A DNA stretch of 64,000 nt from Phoronis australis (GCA_002633005.1 NMRA01000279.1:11233-75232), one strand, 5' to 3'. Counted from the first letter of the stretch, positions 37,401 to 50,190 are shown. Notes: a model not told the origin generated them from the sequence alone. Numbers and translations: made by a program.

Positions 37401-38423
37401 GCAAATATTGTTTGGCGCACAGTCCGTCGTTGGATACTATATTTAGCCGATACTGAGCTTTGTTTTGGTAAAGAAACGCGAAACTTTTGTTTACAAAATG
37501 ATATTGAGCCAAGTGTGTTTTGAGCATGCTGCTTCCGCGTGTCATAAAAAAGCATCGTGTGTAACTTTTCCTCCAAGCGTTGAAAACTCCGGAGTGTGGG
37601 ATTTCGCGGTAGTTCCTCGAGAGAAACAGAAAGATGTTGTCTTCAATAATTTTCAGAGTTGTTGATTGTGCAAAGCAAGGTATTACATTTCTTGCCGCGA
37701 ACGAGAGCAGAGTATTTGCAGCAACATTTCACGATTTATTAAGAGGGTAACTAATATAATCCTACGGGTAATTTACTTCCTTTTTACGGAGTCGGATGGT
37801 AACGGATTCATCGAAGCTTTTCGTGTGATGATATTACGTACAAGTAAACCTTGCGCGCACCCAGGGGGCTCGGGTGGCGTCCTCTGGCGCACAAACTTGT
37901 TGAAGCTTTTCCCGTTATCATGCAGTAGGGCCTGAATGCCGTTTAAAGAACGAAACGATACGATCCGATATTTGACTTAAGTAAGCGATTTTCTGACCAT
38001 ATTTGTCAAGATATTTGTGTGGTTGAAGAAAAGAACAACTACTATGTATTTGAATAATTAAACGACAAAATCGAATTAAATTTGTTCTTATTTCACAAAC
38101 ATTTGACAGTAGTAGACTGACAGTGGTTTTAGTTTTAATCAACTGTTTTTTTTTTGGTTTATAACTAGATAGCATTTGATTGACACGAACCGTCAGGTCA
38201 CGCCAATGATAAAGTATTTTGTTTGCAATAGAATAATTGAATGGGTTTATATATATAAAATATGCTAAGTTGTTGTTGTGCTGAAACATTAAAATGGTCA
38301 TGCTTTGAAATCATGCGTTTCCTCGTTTACGTATGCTGAATTTACATTTAAAAAGTGTATACTGTATACCTTTTTGCATGATTTTGCCCACGAAATTTGA
38401 ACTCTGCTCTACACTATCATTAC
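37401..38423. other. 3' flank of acyltransferase D
   Basis: No gene is recognised. 37990-38410 is paralogous to the split pieces at 18860-19080 and 20850-21050. The last part probably includes the 3' UTR of the minus-strand gene ending at 38424. Confidence 0.45.
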
Positions 38424-41400
38424 TTAGATCAAGTTGTCTCGCAAGCATGACAAAATTTCTTTGCCGACAAAACGCGACATCTCCTCGTTAGCAAGGTTTG
38501 TGACGTAATCAACTGAGAAAAGAAATTTCCCGCGGAATGTTGTAGCATTAAACGCCAAGGGAAACCCATAATAGTGGATGCTAGTAGAACGCGCTAACCA
38601 TGTCACCTCCACGTGCTTGTAGACACCAGGGAACATTGATTTGACATCTCTCATGTTGGAAACACCGTAATCGAAGAAACATTTGGGATTTTCTTTCATT
38701 TCAGCCACTTGCTCGCCTCCATCGTGCAGTTGATGAATTGTTAAAAGGTTTCGAGCCATGTTTTCCGCATTGAGTTTCTCGCGCAACAACTTGGAGGTAT
38801 GCTTGGCCGACTTCCAAAAAGCGTTTGAGGTATCAGACGAGGTCTCAAACAAAATGGCGGAGCCGCTCATATGAAAACCAAGAACGTCAGTTGTCTCGTA
38901 GCAACGCCGCAAGCTGACGGCACTCGCAGAAACCAGCGTCATCTTGTCGTCTGCTATGTTGTTTTGCGTCCACTGGTTCTTAGTGTACACACGATGTAAC
39001 ACGATATTAACGGCTGTTAAAAGAGCCGCGTGTACGGTAGTGCCCTCTGCCTTACATCTTGCCAATAGTTTCTCCGTTTCTTCCTTGCTCAAGTAGCCAA
39101 GATCGGCGAATTTTGTTCTTGCCGGTTCATCGCGAGCTGCTGGAAAACATATTTTATAATTGAATAGTCGCTTAACATTCGTAAAGTTTCACGAGTTAAT
39201 TGAAAGTTTTGTCGAACTTCATACACGTAACCTCAACATAATTAATCCATCTCGAGGTTATTTTTGACAATAAACAAAATTTGATTGCATCTGAACGCAA
39301 TATGTCATTCTTGCAAAAGAGAAAATACGCCAGAACAAAATATGGTGGTTCCAAAACAGCTAAATAGCTCAAGAATAACAAAGATTAACCAGAAACGTAT
39401 ATATGCGACCTCTTTTGAGCAATGTTTCAGTTATTTCAATCACTGCCACAGTACAAATCAAAAATCCATCCATGTCTGCCGCGTAATGCTGCAGGGGCAT
39501 GGTGATCACAACCCGCATTACACATCATTTTGACTCTAGTTACGCCAGTTAAAGTTCTTGAAATATGCTTCTGGGTAGAATTCAGAAGCTGTCTCGCCGC
39601 TAGAAAAATTTAGCCATAAGCACTGGTTCTCATTTATAACAGATTAAAAACTATTGACTATTTCAAACTGTAATTCAGGTGTTCTATGTACGAGTTGTTT
39701 TATAACTCACGTGCAATGACACAAATCTGACACTAAATTTAAAAACCAACAACCCAGTCACATCAATGGCAGTGAACTTGCAAAATAACGTAATGACAAT
39801 AAATTCCGAGTTCATTCCTGCAGTAGCTGTATATTTTTCGGGGCATCAGATTTTCAGGATTCGTCCGTAAAAGGAAATTACGCCAAACAGTTTCAAAGCG
39901 GCCTCAGTACTCTGTGATGACCATTAACAGGGTTAAGTCCAACTCAGTCACAGGGTTCCTCTATGGAATCATTTCTCATTGTATTCTTATGTAACTCAAA
40001 TTCCGCTACAATATGTCAGTAAGAGATCAACAGGAGCAGATTCCACTGCGTGTGCCAGAATCTGAGTTACGTTCACACCGGCAGCATTAATAAAAGGGTC
40101 AAGCATGGGCGGCGCACCATAGGGGGCTGAGGGGAGGGGGCTGTAGCCCCTTCACTTACATTTCAGTGCTGCGCCGCCCATGGTCACTTTACTAGGGCGG
40201 CACAACCCCCCTCTTATTTTTTTGAGTGCTGCGCCGCACTCTTAGTTATCAACCCGGGTAGAGTTCAGTAAAGCTAGCACTTAGCGAAAAAGCAAGATTA
40301 TGCGAGATATTGTCGTGTTTGATAAGATCGAGCCCGTGGTTTGGGCTAGATCTTCTCGCCGCTAGAAGGTTTTGGACTCTACTACCATGTTCTCGGAATT
40401 TTCTGCGTCACCTAGTGAATGTGAATGGTTCATTTGGCTCAGTAATTGTTCGCCTATCCCGCTAACGTGTAACAGCAAACGCACTAATGACTGATACATT
40501 TGGAGTTCCATAAGGCAGTGTATGGAACGCCGTGTTCTTGACTTAAGATAACGCGTGTAATGCACTCGTAAAACACAATGGCGTGCTACGGAAGGGCCAG
40601 TGCTGTAGTGGTAAAATTAGAGGTAAGTGGGCGCCCAAATCCCACCGTATCACCTTGAGCACTGAACGTAATTTACGTTACTTAGGCGCTACGTTCAAAT
40701 GCCAAAAGGTGGTTGGCTGCGCCTACGTGCGCCTACGCCCCACTACAGCACTGGGAAGGACAGGACGAGGCTACGTAAAGAGAGACAAGAGGAGGATACT
40801 ATAACATAACGCGTGAACTAGAATAGTTCAATTGATTGTGGTCAACTAGTTGAATCATGGTAATTTGCTATGGCTACGGTTAGTAATAATAGGGTTTTGT
40901 TGTCTGAGTAATAAGATACATCGGCAACAGATGACAATACATCATCGGCCATAGTTGTGTCCTATTTAACTGGCTTCATGAAATTGGATTCATTTTATCC
41001 GTTATTTCAACGTTGAAACGATATTGTAATGCCTAGAGGGTATTAGTGCACAATATTTAATTAACCATAATGATAAGTTGGTTGCCGTGGTTACTAAAAA
41101 GGGAAGGGATCGCGTAACACACATGTGATTCTCTAACCACAGGGTAGATTCAAACAGCAAGCTCTGTACGTATCACTGACGTATGCGAGACAGGCGGGTT
41201 TCTTCCTACACTAGTTGAATACGATGAACTATAGACGCAGGCGTTAAATGGCTGAAATATTTATAACAATATCTCTTTCACAGAACCAATGTGCTATACT
41301 CCTGGTATAGCTCATTGACAGAACTCAACTTTCATTAATACAGCCAGTTCTAGCCCATCAGGGTAGTCTCCTGCAGAGACAACCCGTGACGTCAGCTTGT

Positions 41401-42754
41401 GAGGCCCGGGAACCAGGTTACCATCAGGGCAGTGGTTGTTGGTTTATGTAATGGTTCAAACAAACCCTGGTAACTCCACGGCTGCACGACGGTTAACACT
41501 CGCGAGTGAAACAAGTTCGTTTTTGTCACAATAACGTAGTAACAAGATGGCCAGTGTACTAATCCAGTTGACACTGTCAGCTCCATACTATCAAACTTGT
41601 TTGTCGTTACACTTCAAATGACAATAACTGGTCATTTAGCAGGGAACAAGACTGGCGGTTTAAATTCATAGAGAGGCGGTGACAAAGGGGGAGTTTAGAC
41701 TTCAAAAAATAAATGCGTTGTTATGGCGTTTTTCCATTTTCCAGTAGCTTGGTCGATAAATTTAGCATTCTCTAAAAACTCGGAGCCGTTCGTCTGCCAC
41801 TCCATTGCACCAAACAGGGTACGCGCGGGTTCAAGCGCCTAGGCTATCTTCACAGCAAAGTGCGCCCGAGCAGTAGGCCCGGGAGCCGAGCATCTAGTCT
41901 TATCTACAAAAAAATGAATTTGGACTCCCGCCGTTGTAATGACTTGTTAGGATATTTTTGGACACGCTCTATTTGATCGCAGCTTTCAACTAACCACTAG
42001 AGATCTACGCAGCACATCCAGTCCCAAGGCACTACGTTTTGTCATAATTAATGGCTGCATGGCAGAGTATAACCGCCAATGACCAGGGACAGTGCCTTCT
42101 GAGAACCATAATATTACCTGGAAATACATGTGACCAGAGGGCAGTGCCGTGGGCTAATGCCAAATCTTCCTTCAACGCGTCAACAACCTCCGACCACAAG
42201 TACTCTTTCTGCTGTACAAGATTTTCATTAGGCGGGTAAACCTTGATCACTTCTTTTGATTCAAACTTCTGTCCACCCAGGTGTGCGTCTAAAATCTCCA
42301 TCAAACGGTTACACATGGTAATATTTGAGGTACCGTCAGTGATCACATGACACCAGCTGACAAGCAGAGTGGATAAGAATGCGGACTCTTCCGATCCCCC
42401 TTCAACGAGTTTGACTCTCCACAGCGGGCCGGGTTCACTGAACGGGGTTTCCAGCATGCTGTGGAAAACCTCCAACCAATCGATCTGCACGCGTTCATAA
42501 TCGATAGCGCCTGACTGATTTTCACAAAAGTACTTGGTCCCTTCAATCTCCCTAATAACCATCCGCAACATTGGATAATGATCACGCCAATCCTGCAAAC
42601 ACAACTTCATGACATCATCGGTGACTGGTTTGGTTGTCGAGAGAGTCAGGTTATAAACGATCGTGAACGACTTCTCAGACACGAATGGAAGCAATCCAAC
42701 TTCAGATGGCCCCAAAGCGCGAACCACGCTGGTTTCTAACGATGCACAAGACAT
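38424..42754 (-). CDS. Acyltransferase-like protein D (condensation/BAHD/AATase superfamily), two exons
   Basis: Exon 1 is complement(42118..42754) and exon 2 is complement(38424..39139). The donor is CCAG|GTAATA and the acceptor TTTTCCAG|CAGCTCG, phase 1 as in A and B. Joined length is 1353 bp, 450 residues, without interruption. Residues 135-141 read CHVITDG (His136, Asp140). FDYGVSNM and SVDYVTNLAN are conserved in the C-terminal half. Exon 2 is clearly the paralogue of exon 2 in B, while exon 1 diverges more in the first ten residues (MSCASLETS). The 2978-bp intron hosts a hAT-type MITE and a GC-rich palindrome. The first 250 bases of intron next to exon 2 align with those of B and C. Enzyme class is inferred from motif and fold-level family; the substrate is unknown. 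Confidence 0.82.
40104..40182. repeat. GC-rich palindromic element in intron of D
   Basis: The perfect 13-bp inverted ends CATGGGCGGCGCA and TGCGCCGCCCATG enclose 53 bases that are themselves self-complementary (GGGGGCT / AGCCCC). A related GTGCTGCGCCGCAC lies just downstream. It is possibly a small foldback element. Confidence 0.55.
40598..40753 (+). mobile_element. hAT-type MITE, copy 2 (156 bp)
   Basis: The ends are CAGTGCTGTAGTGG and CCCACTACAGCACTG. The flanking 8-mers GGAAGGGC (40590-40597) and GGAAGGAC (40754-40761) match at 7 of 8. The inside aligns with the copy at 5365-5504 (GAGCACTGAACGTAA, AATGCCAAAAGGTGGTTG). It is inserted in the intron of acyltransferase D. Confidence 0.85.
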
Positions 42755-42975
42755 GGCGATTGATTGTCTAATGCGTCCAATTGAAGTTTGCCCTCAATAC
42801 CCCAACACGACGATATGGGGTAGCACGAAAACGGTCACATGTTCATGCTGGTCGTCTGCGCTCAACGCTGCAACGTATCAGTGTTTACAAAAGCCAGCAT
42901 TGACCTTTCCTGACCCGCTAAACAAGAGAGCGGTAAACGACTGGCTTTATTGCCGTCACATCGAAGTTAGTTGTG

Positions 42976-43004
42976 CCTAGGAACCTCTCTTACTGGTTCC
43001 TAGG
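42976..43004. repeat. Short inverted repeat CCTAGGAACC/GGTTCCTAGG
   Basis: Perfect 10-bp arms around a 9-base loop, immediately before a 53-bp tandem duplication. Confidence 0.55.
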
Positions 43005-43108
43005 TTGTGCACACAATTTGCCAAAATTGCAATAACCAAATTTGAATGACGATTTAGTTGTGCACACAATTTGCCAAAATTGCAATAACCATTTTTGAAT
43101 GACGATTA
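43004..43108. repeat. 53-bp tandem duplication
   Basis: Two units starting at 43004 and 43057 (GTTGTGCACACAATTTGCC) are nearly identical, differing mainly at CAAATTTG versus CATTTTTG. Confidence 0.85.
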
Positions 43109-44985
43109 CTTAGATTAAATGCTGAACAAAAGACAGCTATGGCAGCTGTGCGATAACGATGTAGGCCTAGTCAATTTTTCTAGGCGCAATATCACATTGA
43201 GAAATGTTGAGAAATTTGATGAAGTATAGGCCTAAATTTTCATTCGTACGTCATAATGTTTAATTGCTATTGTTTGTTTTGTCATTTATCTCCATGAGCT
43301 CCGTCCACTTTCAGATAACAAATCCAGCGCCGAAGACTGATATCAGTTGTGTTAGATGTTTGGAGATACAGATGCTATCATACAAATCGAGATCAGGACG
43401 CAGCGGGCGGGAGATAAATTTGACTGCGAAGTGGCCTAGAATTAGTTTTCACCTCACCCAAAATACATTTAAAAGTGAAGAATGGCATAGGCCTACTTGA
43501 AAAAGCTAATAATTACCTCAGCAACTGATTCCGTGCATGTCAGCAAAGACAGCTAGGTTGCTAAGTAAGACATGTAAGTGAAGTATCGAGTCCAACTGAA
43601 TGCATGTTCTCGTTAATAATTAAAGCTGTGATAGAGACTGAAATAGGTCAACTGACGTCATACACATATTTTGTATGACGAGCCGGGATAAGTGAGTGTT
43701 AGGTGTTGCAAAATTCAATGTTCAAAAAATTATGTTAGATATCCGATATCTTTTTTTATATCTGATCTCATGCTTTATACATTAGATGTTAAATTTTTTG
43801 TATTCCATAATGAAAATATTTATGTGCGATTAACTTACTATTGGCCAAAAATCACCAGGGTTTATTTTTAGTAGACAGTGATGAGCTCGCTTGCTGTTGG
43901 AGGCTCGTTATGTTCTCCGAGTTAGTCTGCCTGCGCCAAAGATAGTATAAAATCTTTGCCTGCGCTGCTCTACATTAGGAAATAAATGAAGATCAGGAAA
44001 ACTGAGACGAGAGCCGGTTTGTTTTGTAAGCCAGGTAGTTCTGTGATCAGACGGTTTCAGTTCTATGCGTCAAGTCGTTTACGTTGCACTCAAACCGAAT
44101 GCCAGCGGTACATGTCAGCCTACTCATCCGAGCGTGCCGTGAGAGTTGTGTAATAAAATAACGGAAGCCCCAGACTGCAGCTATTCAAAATCGATTCCTT
44201 ACCTGGCACAGCGGTTAGGCCTATTGTGTGTTCTAAATTCCTACGAGATGCGCCTTTCTGTACCATGACGCAACGAATGCAGGCATAGGACTAGAAGGCT
44301 TATATAACCTCACACAGCACGTGTGCTGCTTTCACTTTTATTTCTTGGCTTGCGGTCAAGTCTTGTGGCCATCGCAAGACCGTGTCGCCCTGGGTAGGCC
44401 GCTGCCGGCGTCGGGGTTCACAGGGCGCGTGACTGTCTGGTGGGGGGTGGGTTGGCGGAATGGCAACCGTGGGGCGAAATCAACGGACTGTACAGGTACC
44501 CTACATTATTTGTGGGTCCAATCGTGTCAGTCGGACAGCGGTCTACAAACTAATCGTTTCAGCAAAGGGATTTGGTCATGAAAGGTTTAAAATGCTGCAG
44601 CCTAGCTGTCAGAACAGTCAAAAGTCGTACACGACGGCCATTCTTATATAGTCTGCTATTATTCCACTTCTTTTGCAAAAACCTACAATTTTGCCGCTAT
44701 ATATGACATTTGCCTCAAAGCAGCGCCAAGTTGGTGATTCCAGGGGTTTCTAAGAAGTGGCAGTTCGTTATTTCTTCAAAATTCTTGGTCATGCCGCCGG
44801 CCGGCGACCGCAAATTTCAGCTTGAAAACTTGCCTGTGTATCCGTTTCTGTCACGAGGATAAGAAGATAAGTTTTCAAACTGAAAAATACAAAAACAAAT
44901 TCATGAAAAGTCAGCATCAATGCATTCGTCCACTGGCAAACAACCAAAAATGTAAGATTGTTTAAAAAAAAACAATTTAATGGGG
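43109..44985. other. Gene-free spacer upstream of acyltransferase D
   Basis: No gene is recognised. Open frames at 43264-43500 and 44321-44651 show no known domain. The latter sits in a locally GC-rich stretch (44340-44480). Confidence 0.4.
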
Positions 44986-44989
44986 TAGA

Positions 44990-45141
44990 TCAGTCCGCAA
45001 TGGGGCCATGACCCACAAAAAATCTCACAGATCCCATTTGGCAGTTCGGGGGCGCGAATTGCTGACTGGCAAAGTCTTGGCTAATACTCTGTTCTGCACC
45101 CCCCTCCCCTCCTAACTCAAAATCCTGGATCCGCCCCCCGT
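44990..45141. mobile_element. CAGTGGCGG-type element, uninterrupted relative
   Basis: CCCATTTGGCAGTTCGGGGGCGCGAATTGCTGAC-type sequence (45034-45066) is followed directly by CTAACTCAAAATCCTGGATCCGCC (right end). This shows the structure of the element at 8634-8896 without its nested insert. The left terminus is degraded. Confidence 0.55.
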
Positions 45142-45359
45142 TTGTCGTTACGGAAAGGATGAAAGTTTCGAGACCACTACTTTATATCTTAATTCTTGTA
45201 CCATAATCTATTTATCAAGTTCCTTTCCTTTATTTTTTCTATTATTCAATAGCTGATCAGTTTTCCTCACTGAGTTTCATGCAACCTCGCTATGTCTCTC
45301 TAGAATTCTGTCAATTTCATTTGATCTCCATGATAGCAAGTAGCAGCTTATATTGAAGA

Positions 45360-45795
45360 AAACAACAACGGTTTTAAGACTTGACATGTTTCGGTGTCCG
45401 TCATTTATTCAACACCGTCCTCAGAAGTGATAATACAATGGCCCAGCAACAAGTAATGAAGCACAGATACAGTCAGTTACAGGGAGTGACAATTGAACTA
45501 GACCAACAATGACAACCTGTGGTGTGTCAGTTGCCTTTTGAGATTGGGCTTGCACCAACTGATGTGTAAAGCCTCACGAATGTTAAGCTCCTTTGTTGTT
45601 ATTGACTGGTCTATCATTGCAAAGTCACTGAAATAGCACTGCTGATAACAATGACTGGAGCTCTGTAGGTGAATATTTACATGTGAATTTCTGTCAGAAT
45701 TTAGATGTTCTTTGGTCCTGGTTTTCAAATGGCGAACAGTTTCGCCTATATAACTGGAGCCACATCCAGCACAGATTATCTGTGATAACTGCCAT
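45360..45795 (-). mobile_element. Penelope-like element remnant (GIY-YIG endonuclease C-terminus)
   Basis: The minus strand encodes CGSSYIGETVRHLKTR, then KEHLNSDRNSHVNIHLQ and then LNIREALHISWCKPNLKRQ. This order is typical of the GIY-YIG domain and tail of Penelope-like retroelements, which nick DNA for target-primed reverse transcription. The open frame extends from about 45790 to 45498, with a 3' flank to about 45360. The reverse transcriptase part is absent. Some LINE-like elements also carry GIY-YIG domains, but the PLE match is better. Confidence 0.65.
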
Positions 45796-45799
45796 TCAT

Positions 45800-48415
45800 A
45801 AAAATGCTATTATTTTCGTATTACTCGTAGTTACTGTCAATTTCCATTTTTAACAGCTATTTACCAATTTAACTGGCCAAATTTGTATTCGCATTGATCC
45901 CCCAAATAGCAGAGTGCACTTGACGATTTTTGCCACACTGAAATCACTCTCATAGATGAAATTCGGACCGATTGCAGGGTGTCCCAAAATCTGGGACTAT
46001 ATTACTCCCAGCCCAAAATGTACCCACAATTCAAATGACAATAACCGCATTGTTTATTGACTTTGGTACAACATTAGTGGTTTTAATTCGTAAATAGGCG
46101 AATGACCAAGAAAGAATTAAGCCTTTAAATCTTTGCACATCTGTGATGCCCAGTTTTGAGGTTCCCGTAGTAGAAATACATTTTCGTTCCCCAAAACTGA
46201 GTGAATTAATCGTTCGTTTTCCACTCAGTCGCGTGCATACAGCCCACGCGCCCACTTTCTCAGGAATGTGTAGCAATACAGCTGTAGGGCCGGGCTCTGA
46301 TTACCGGCGTTGTACTCAACTGTGAGTACATTTTTGGGACACCCAGACACCAGAAATGTGGGTACCGCCGGACGGTACGAGTATTTCAACAAGGGATTTG
46401 AAACTGCCCCCAAAGCAATATATAAGAGACCCCGGAAAGGCACTCTTTCAAAATGTACCTTCAAAGCATGGCCCCAATAGGGCAATGCTTCTGGTCTGTA
46501 CCCTTGCTCATTTTACGAATTGGCACTCACCGACTAAAAACGCCCCGGCCCCCGCGACTTCATTCAGATGGCTATTATTTAGGCGAGCTATTTGTTGCCG
46601 GTAACTGGCAGTATTCGCACAGTACGAAGGATAATTTTAACGCACCATTTGTGGTGAACGGAATGCGAAATGAGTGGACAGATAAAATTTCTACTTCTGA
46701 GACACAGCTTATGAAGGCACAGAACAGTTCTCACTACAAAACCCAAATCACTTGATTTGTAACCTTTTCTTCACTCTGTCAAAGACAGCCGGGATGCAAA
46801 GAATGACATGTTTTCAGTTATTTCACATAAAAAGCCCTGCAGATGAGCGCAGAAACTTATTCTCTCTTGTATTTTTGACCCTTTCAATCCCACTGAAAAC
46901 CAAGCTAGACTAAGAAAAATAGGGGCAAAAAAGTGCAAAATCGGCACTTTTCACCTCAAAAACACCACTTCCCTGCCGATGCACAACTAAAACCAACAAT
47001 AGATTCTGAAAGCAAATTTCCTACAAATTCCGAAAATGTAGCCCAAAAGTGCTGTCAACCAACTAGTTTTTTGGCAATTCTGGCTTGTTTGAGGGCTACC
47101 CATGATCGCAGCCAATTTCTCAGTCGCTACGCAGCAATGCAAAATTGCAACCGGGGGCCGCCATCTTGGATAAGAGTGCCGCTACAGCCGAGAAAGTGGC
47201 CTTTTTTATTCTCAGCAAGTTCACAAATACAAACAAAGGCATTCACTGAGCCTACATGCAATGCCCACCTACAAAATGCCCCCAATTAACTTGGCCTACC
47301 CCAAAATTTTAATATTTTGGCAGTGCAAATTGGCCGCAGCCTAACTATTCAGTGCCACCAAAACATACATTAAGAAGGACTCGTTTGTTTAAAAACATCA
47401 CTACTTATATCTGTTTTTTAACAAAACCACATCGTAAAAAGTTTCACCCAGCTTCCGAAAATTCGCTTGTCCCCTCCCCCTTTCCGAAAATACGCTCGGG
47501 CGTATGGTTTCATTTGACATTTTTGAAAGGATATTTTTCAAATATATACCCATGGACCTATTTTCGGAAATTCCCGGTATATGTAGCTTAAATAATAGTG
47601 AATGAGATGTGTGATCAACTAGCTCCCGTGGTCTTGGCTACGTGGCTTACCACAGTAAATAGAGCTTATAGGCTTTAATACTGCCATTGGTCGAAAATAG
47701 TCTGACCTGGATTTTTAACTGAGTGAATATGTTTCCTTCCTAAGATTACTCCTACTAAATTTTTGTTGGCCTCAGATTCCCAGCAAGTTTGTGTCCCCAA
47801 AAATTCTTCGTAAAATTGTATTAAAAAATGTCACTTGTTCCATCGTCTGCGTCTCCAAAGTCTTTGAAAATAAGCCTACATTTTTGAAAGCGAATGCAAT
47901 CTAAGTATCAACGAGCCAATACATTATTCTGACACGTTAATAGGCCTACACACAAAATATTCGGTCCGGGGCTAAGCAATGAACTGACGGAAGATATTTA
48001 GTTGAATAATTGGCCAGCCAGATACACAACGGTAAGTTCATATTTGAAATTGATATGTTATTTCAATTTTACATGACTATTTTTCACACTGTCAAAATCG
48101 AATAAAACACGGATATAGATACGTATAAAATTTAGCCGTATTCTCGCGCAACAACATTATTCGCCCGTATTATCACCTCGGAGTAAACTCGAACTTCCGG
48201 AACGACGACAAGGCCTCGAAAACAGGTGGTGTCTTCCGACACGTCTGAAGCAAGAAATCCTGATGTTCTCAAAACGGGGTGGATGTCCCTTACCAGCTGT
48301 TGCTGATTCCGAGTAGTCTTACATGTACATCGTTTGACCAAAACCAATTCTTTTGCTATCTATTTTACAACGTTTACATGGAATTGATCTACATTTTCAA
48401 GTAATCATAACGCTA
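45800..48415. other. Gene-free spacer
   Basis: Several overlapping short open frames on both strands (46031-46755, 46933-47289, 48132-48347) have no recognisable motif. I see no repeat family members here. Confidence 0.4.
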
Positions 48416-48418
48416 AAT

Positions 48419-48700
48419 CGTCGTGAGAGACCGTCCGGAGTTGGTATATGGTACAACTCCGGACGGTCTCGGCTCAACAGAAAATCACAGTCCTACTGAG
48501 AGTCTACACCAATGTGATAAACGAGACCAGTAGTTCTACTTGCCGCGTTAGCTGTAGGTATCATTATCTCTTTCATGACACAAAATGTGTAACTGGGCAA
48601 AGCCTTTTCAAACTTGTGGATATAAATCAGTGGAGCATGATACCCCTGAGGTCCCTGTCAAGTCCTCACTACAATTCTACGTTGTGCAGTGTCGCTGTGA
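48419..48700. repeat. Dispersed repeat headed by a perfect 17-bp-arm hairpin
   Basis: GAGACCGTCCGGAGTTG (48427-48443) and its exact complement (48454-48470) flank a 10-base loop. The following sequence (GGCTCAACAGAAAA, CCAATGTGATAAACGAGA, CCCCTGAGGTCCCTGTCA) recurs in two separate pieces at 52918-52990 and 53948-54120. Confidence 0.7.
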
Positions 48701-49111
48701 ATTATTGCCCTATAGTTGCAAAAGATTATTAAACAATAAGACATGTGAATTCTTCACAAGTTGAGCTGAATAATTAAATTCCAAGTGGCAATGTGGCTGA
48801 ATATTAACAATGGTCAATTAATTAAGTTTAAATACTGCTGCCTCACAACACCGCGGGTAACTATATTCGTGCAGCGGGTCCATTTCCAATACGGTAGACG
48901 TGTCTGTATACATTCTGTAGGACTTTAACGAATTTAAAGGAGAATGCCACCCGATTTAATTAGTCTTTTTACCCTCTTAATCGGTCTATATCGACATAAC
49001 ACCGTGTGCGGTCGATCTTACCTCACCGAGACGGGTGTCTCGTTAACCTGTGAGGAAGGTGAGTAAACAACGCAGCGACGTCAGTGGTTCTTCTGCAGAG
49101 GGAGTCACGCT

Positions 49112-49340
49112 GTAGTGTGGTGTGTCGTTCCCAATTGTGAGAAGTATGGAGCTGAGATGAAAGCGGTTGTATCAAATTTTTCGATTCCCTCGAGAGCCCA
49201 AAATGCTTTGGAAGTGGCTCGCGGAACTTAAGAATGAAAATTACGCCCTTAATACCAAGTATGAGGCCGTAAAACATCTTCGTTCCGTGTGTGGCCGCCA
49301 TATCGTCGACAAGGAGGCGTTTTACGTGCATAATTTTGTA
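49112..49340 (+). pseudogene. Frameshifted THAP-type zinc-finger domain
   Basis: One frame gives WCVVPNCEKYG (49118-49147). After a one-base frame change, the next gives YQIFRFPREPKMLWKWL and then HLRSVCGRHIVDKEAF (49170-49322). Together they fit the THAP C2CH pattern C-x4-C, about 50 residues, C-x2-H, with the typical FRFP and W positions. THAP domains bind DNA in P-element-type transposases and in many host proteins. There is no start codon and no downstream coding sequence, and there is one frameshift, so this is a fragment, probably of transposon or THAP-gene origin. Confidence 0.65.
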
Positions 49341-50038
49341 GCAGCAAACGCATGCGTCAGTCTTTTCCATTCTCGTGCAGTAAGCACTCTGACACCATGA
49401 CAAGTCATTCAAACGGTTTTCGGAACACTTTGACAGTCAAATGTTCGTGATGGTTTTATTATGTGCCAAATTGGGACACATATTTTTCTAAATTTTATGA
49501 CTGAAGGTGATTTCGACCCCAGCCCCGTTCGACATTTGCTTAAAATGGATATTAAATCAAAACATAAGGTTTTGTGATAAAATAGGACTTTCAATTCATA
49601 AACTACAGACAACAAAATAGTTTATCCCACCTTGACTCTACCTAAGCACACCGTGAAACGCAAGACGAAACGGCAAATTTTGTCACATATTTCCGTTTAT
49701 GCGTTTACCAGTACCGATCGTAGGACTTGAATTTTATTGAATTTGAAGAAATAAATGAAAGGAAAAGAATGAATGCACCTATTCATTCGCAGACTCGCGG
49801 CAGTGCTTTTATTCCTCCACTTGGGTGATGAACATCAGAAGAGAGGTGTACGTACTATTAGAGTGTATACGAACTGCTAGAAAAGTTGTCTAAATGAATA
49901 GTCAGTTTTTCTACGGAATGCTAGTTTTTGGCAGCTTGAGTGATGACGGTGGTAATGACATTGACGAATATGAAGTCACTGCTGATTACGATCAGGACTA
50001 CAACCATGATAACAAAAACGGTTTTGAGTCAAGTGTAG

Positions 50039-50190
50039 CAGTGCTGCAGTGGGGCGTAGGCGCACGTAGACGCAGCATATGGCAGTTGAACGTAGCGCCT
50101 ACGCACCGTAGATGAATTACGTTCAATGTTCAAGGTGCTACGGTAGGCTTTGGGCGCCTGCTTACCTTTAATTTCATCCCTACAGCACTG
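50039..50190 (-). mobile_element. hAT-type MITE, copy 3 (152 bp)
   Basis: The ends are CAGTGCTGCAGTGG and CCCTACAGCACTG. The flanking 8-mers AAGTGTAG (50031-50038) and AAGTGTCG (50191-50198) match at 7 of 8. The inside is in the reverse orientation relative to copies 1 and 2 (GGCGTAGGCGCACGTAG at its start). Confidence 0.85.

Noticed and set aside
46031-47591. Cluster of overlapping open frames on both strands
   Set aside because: No motif, no splice pattern and no paralogue in the window; expected by chance in this base composition.
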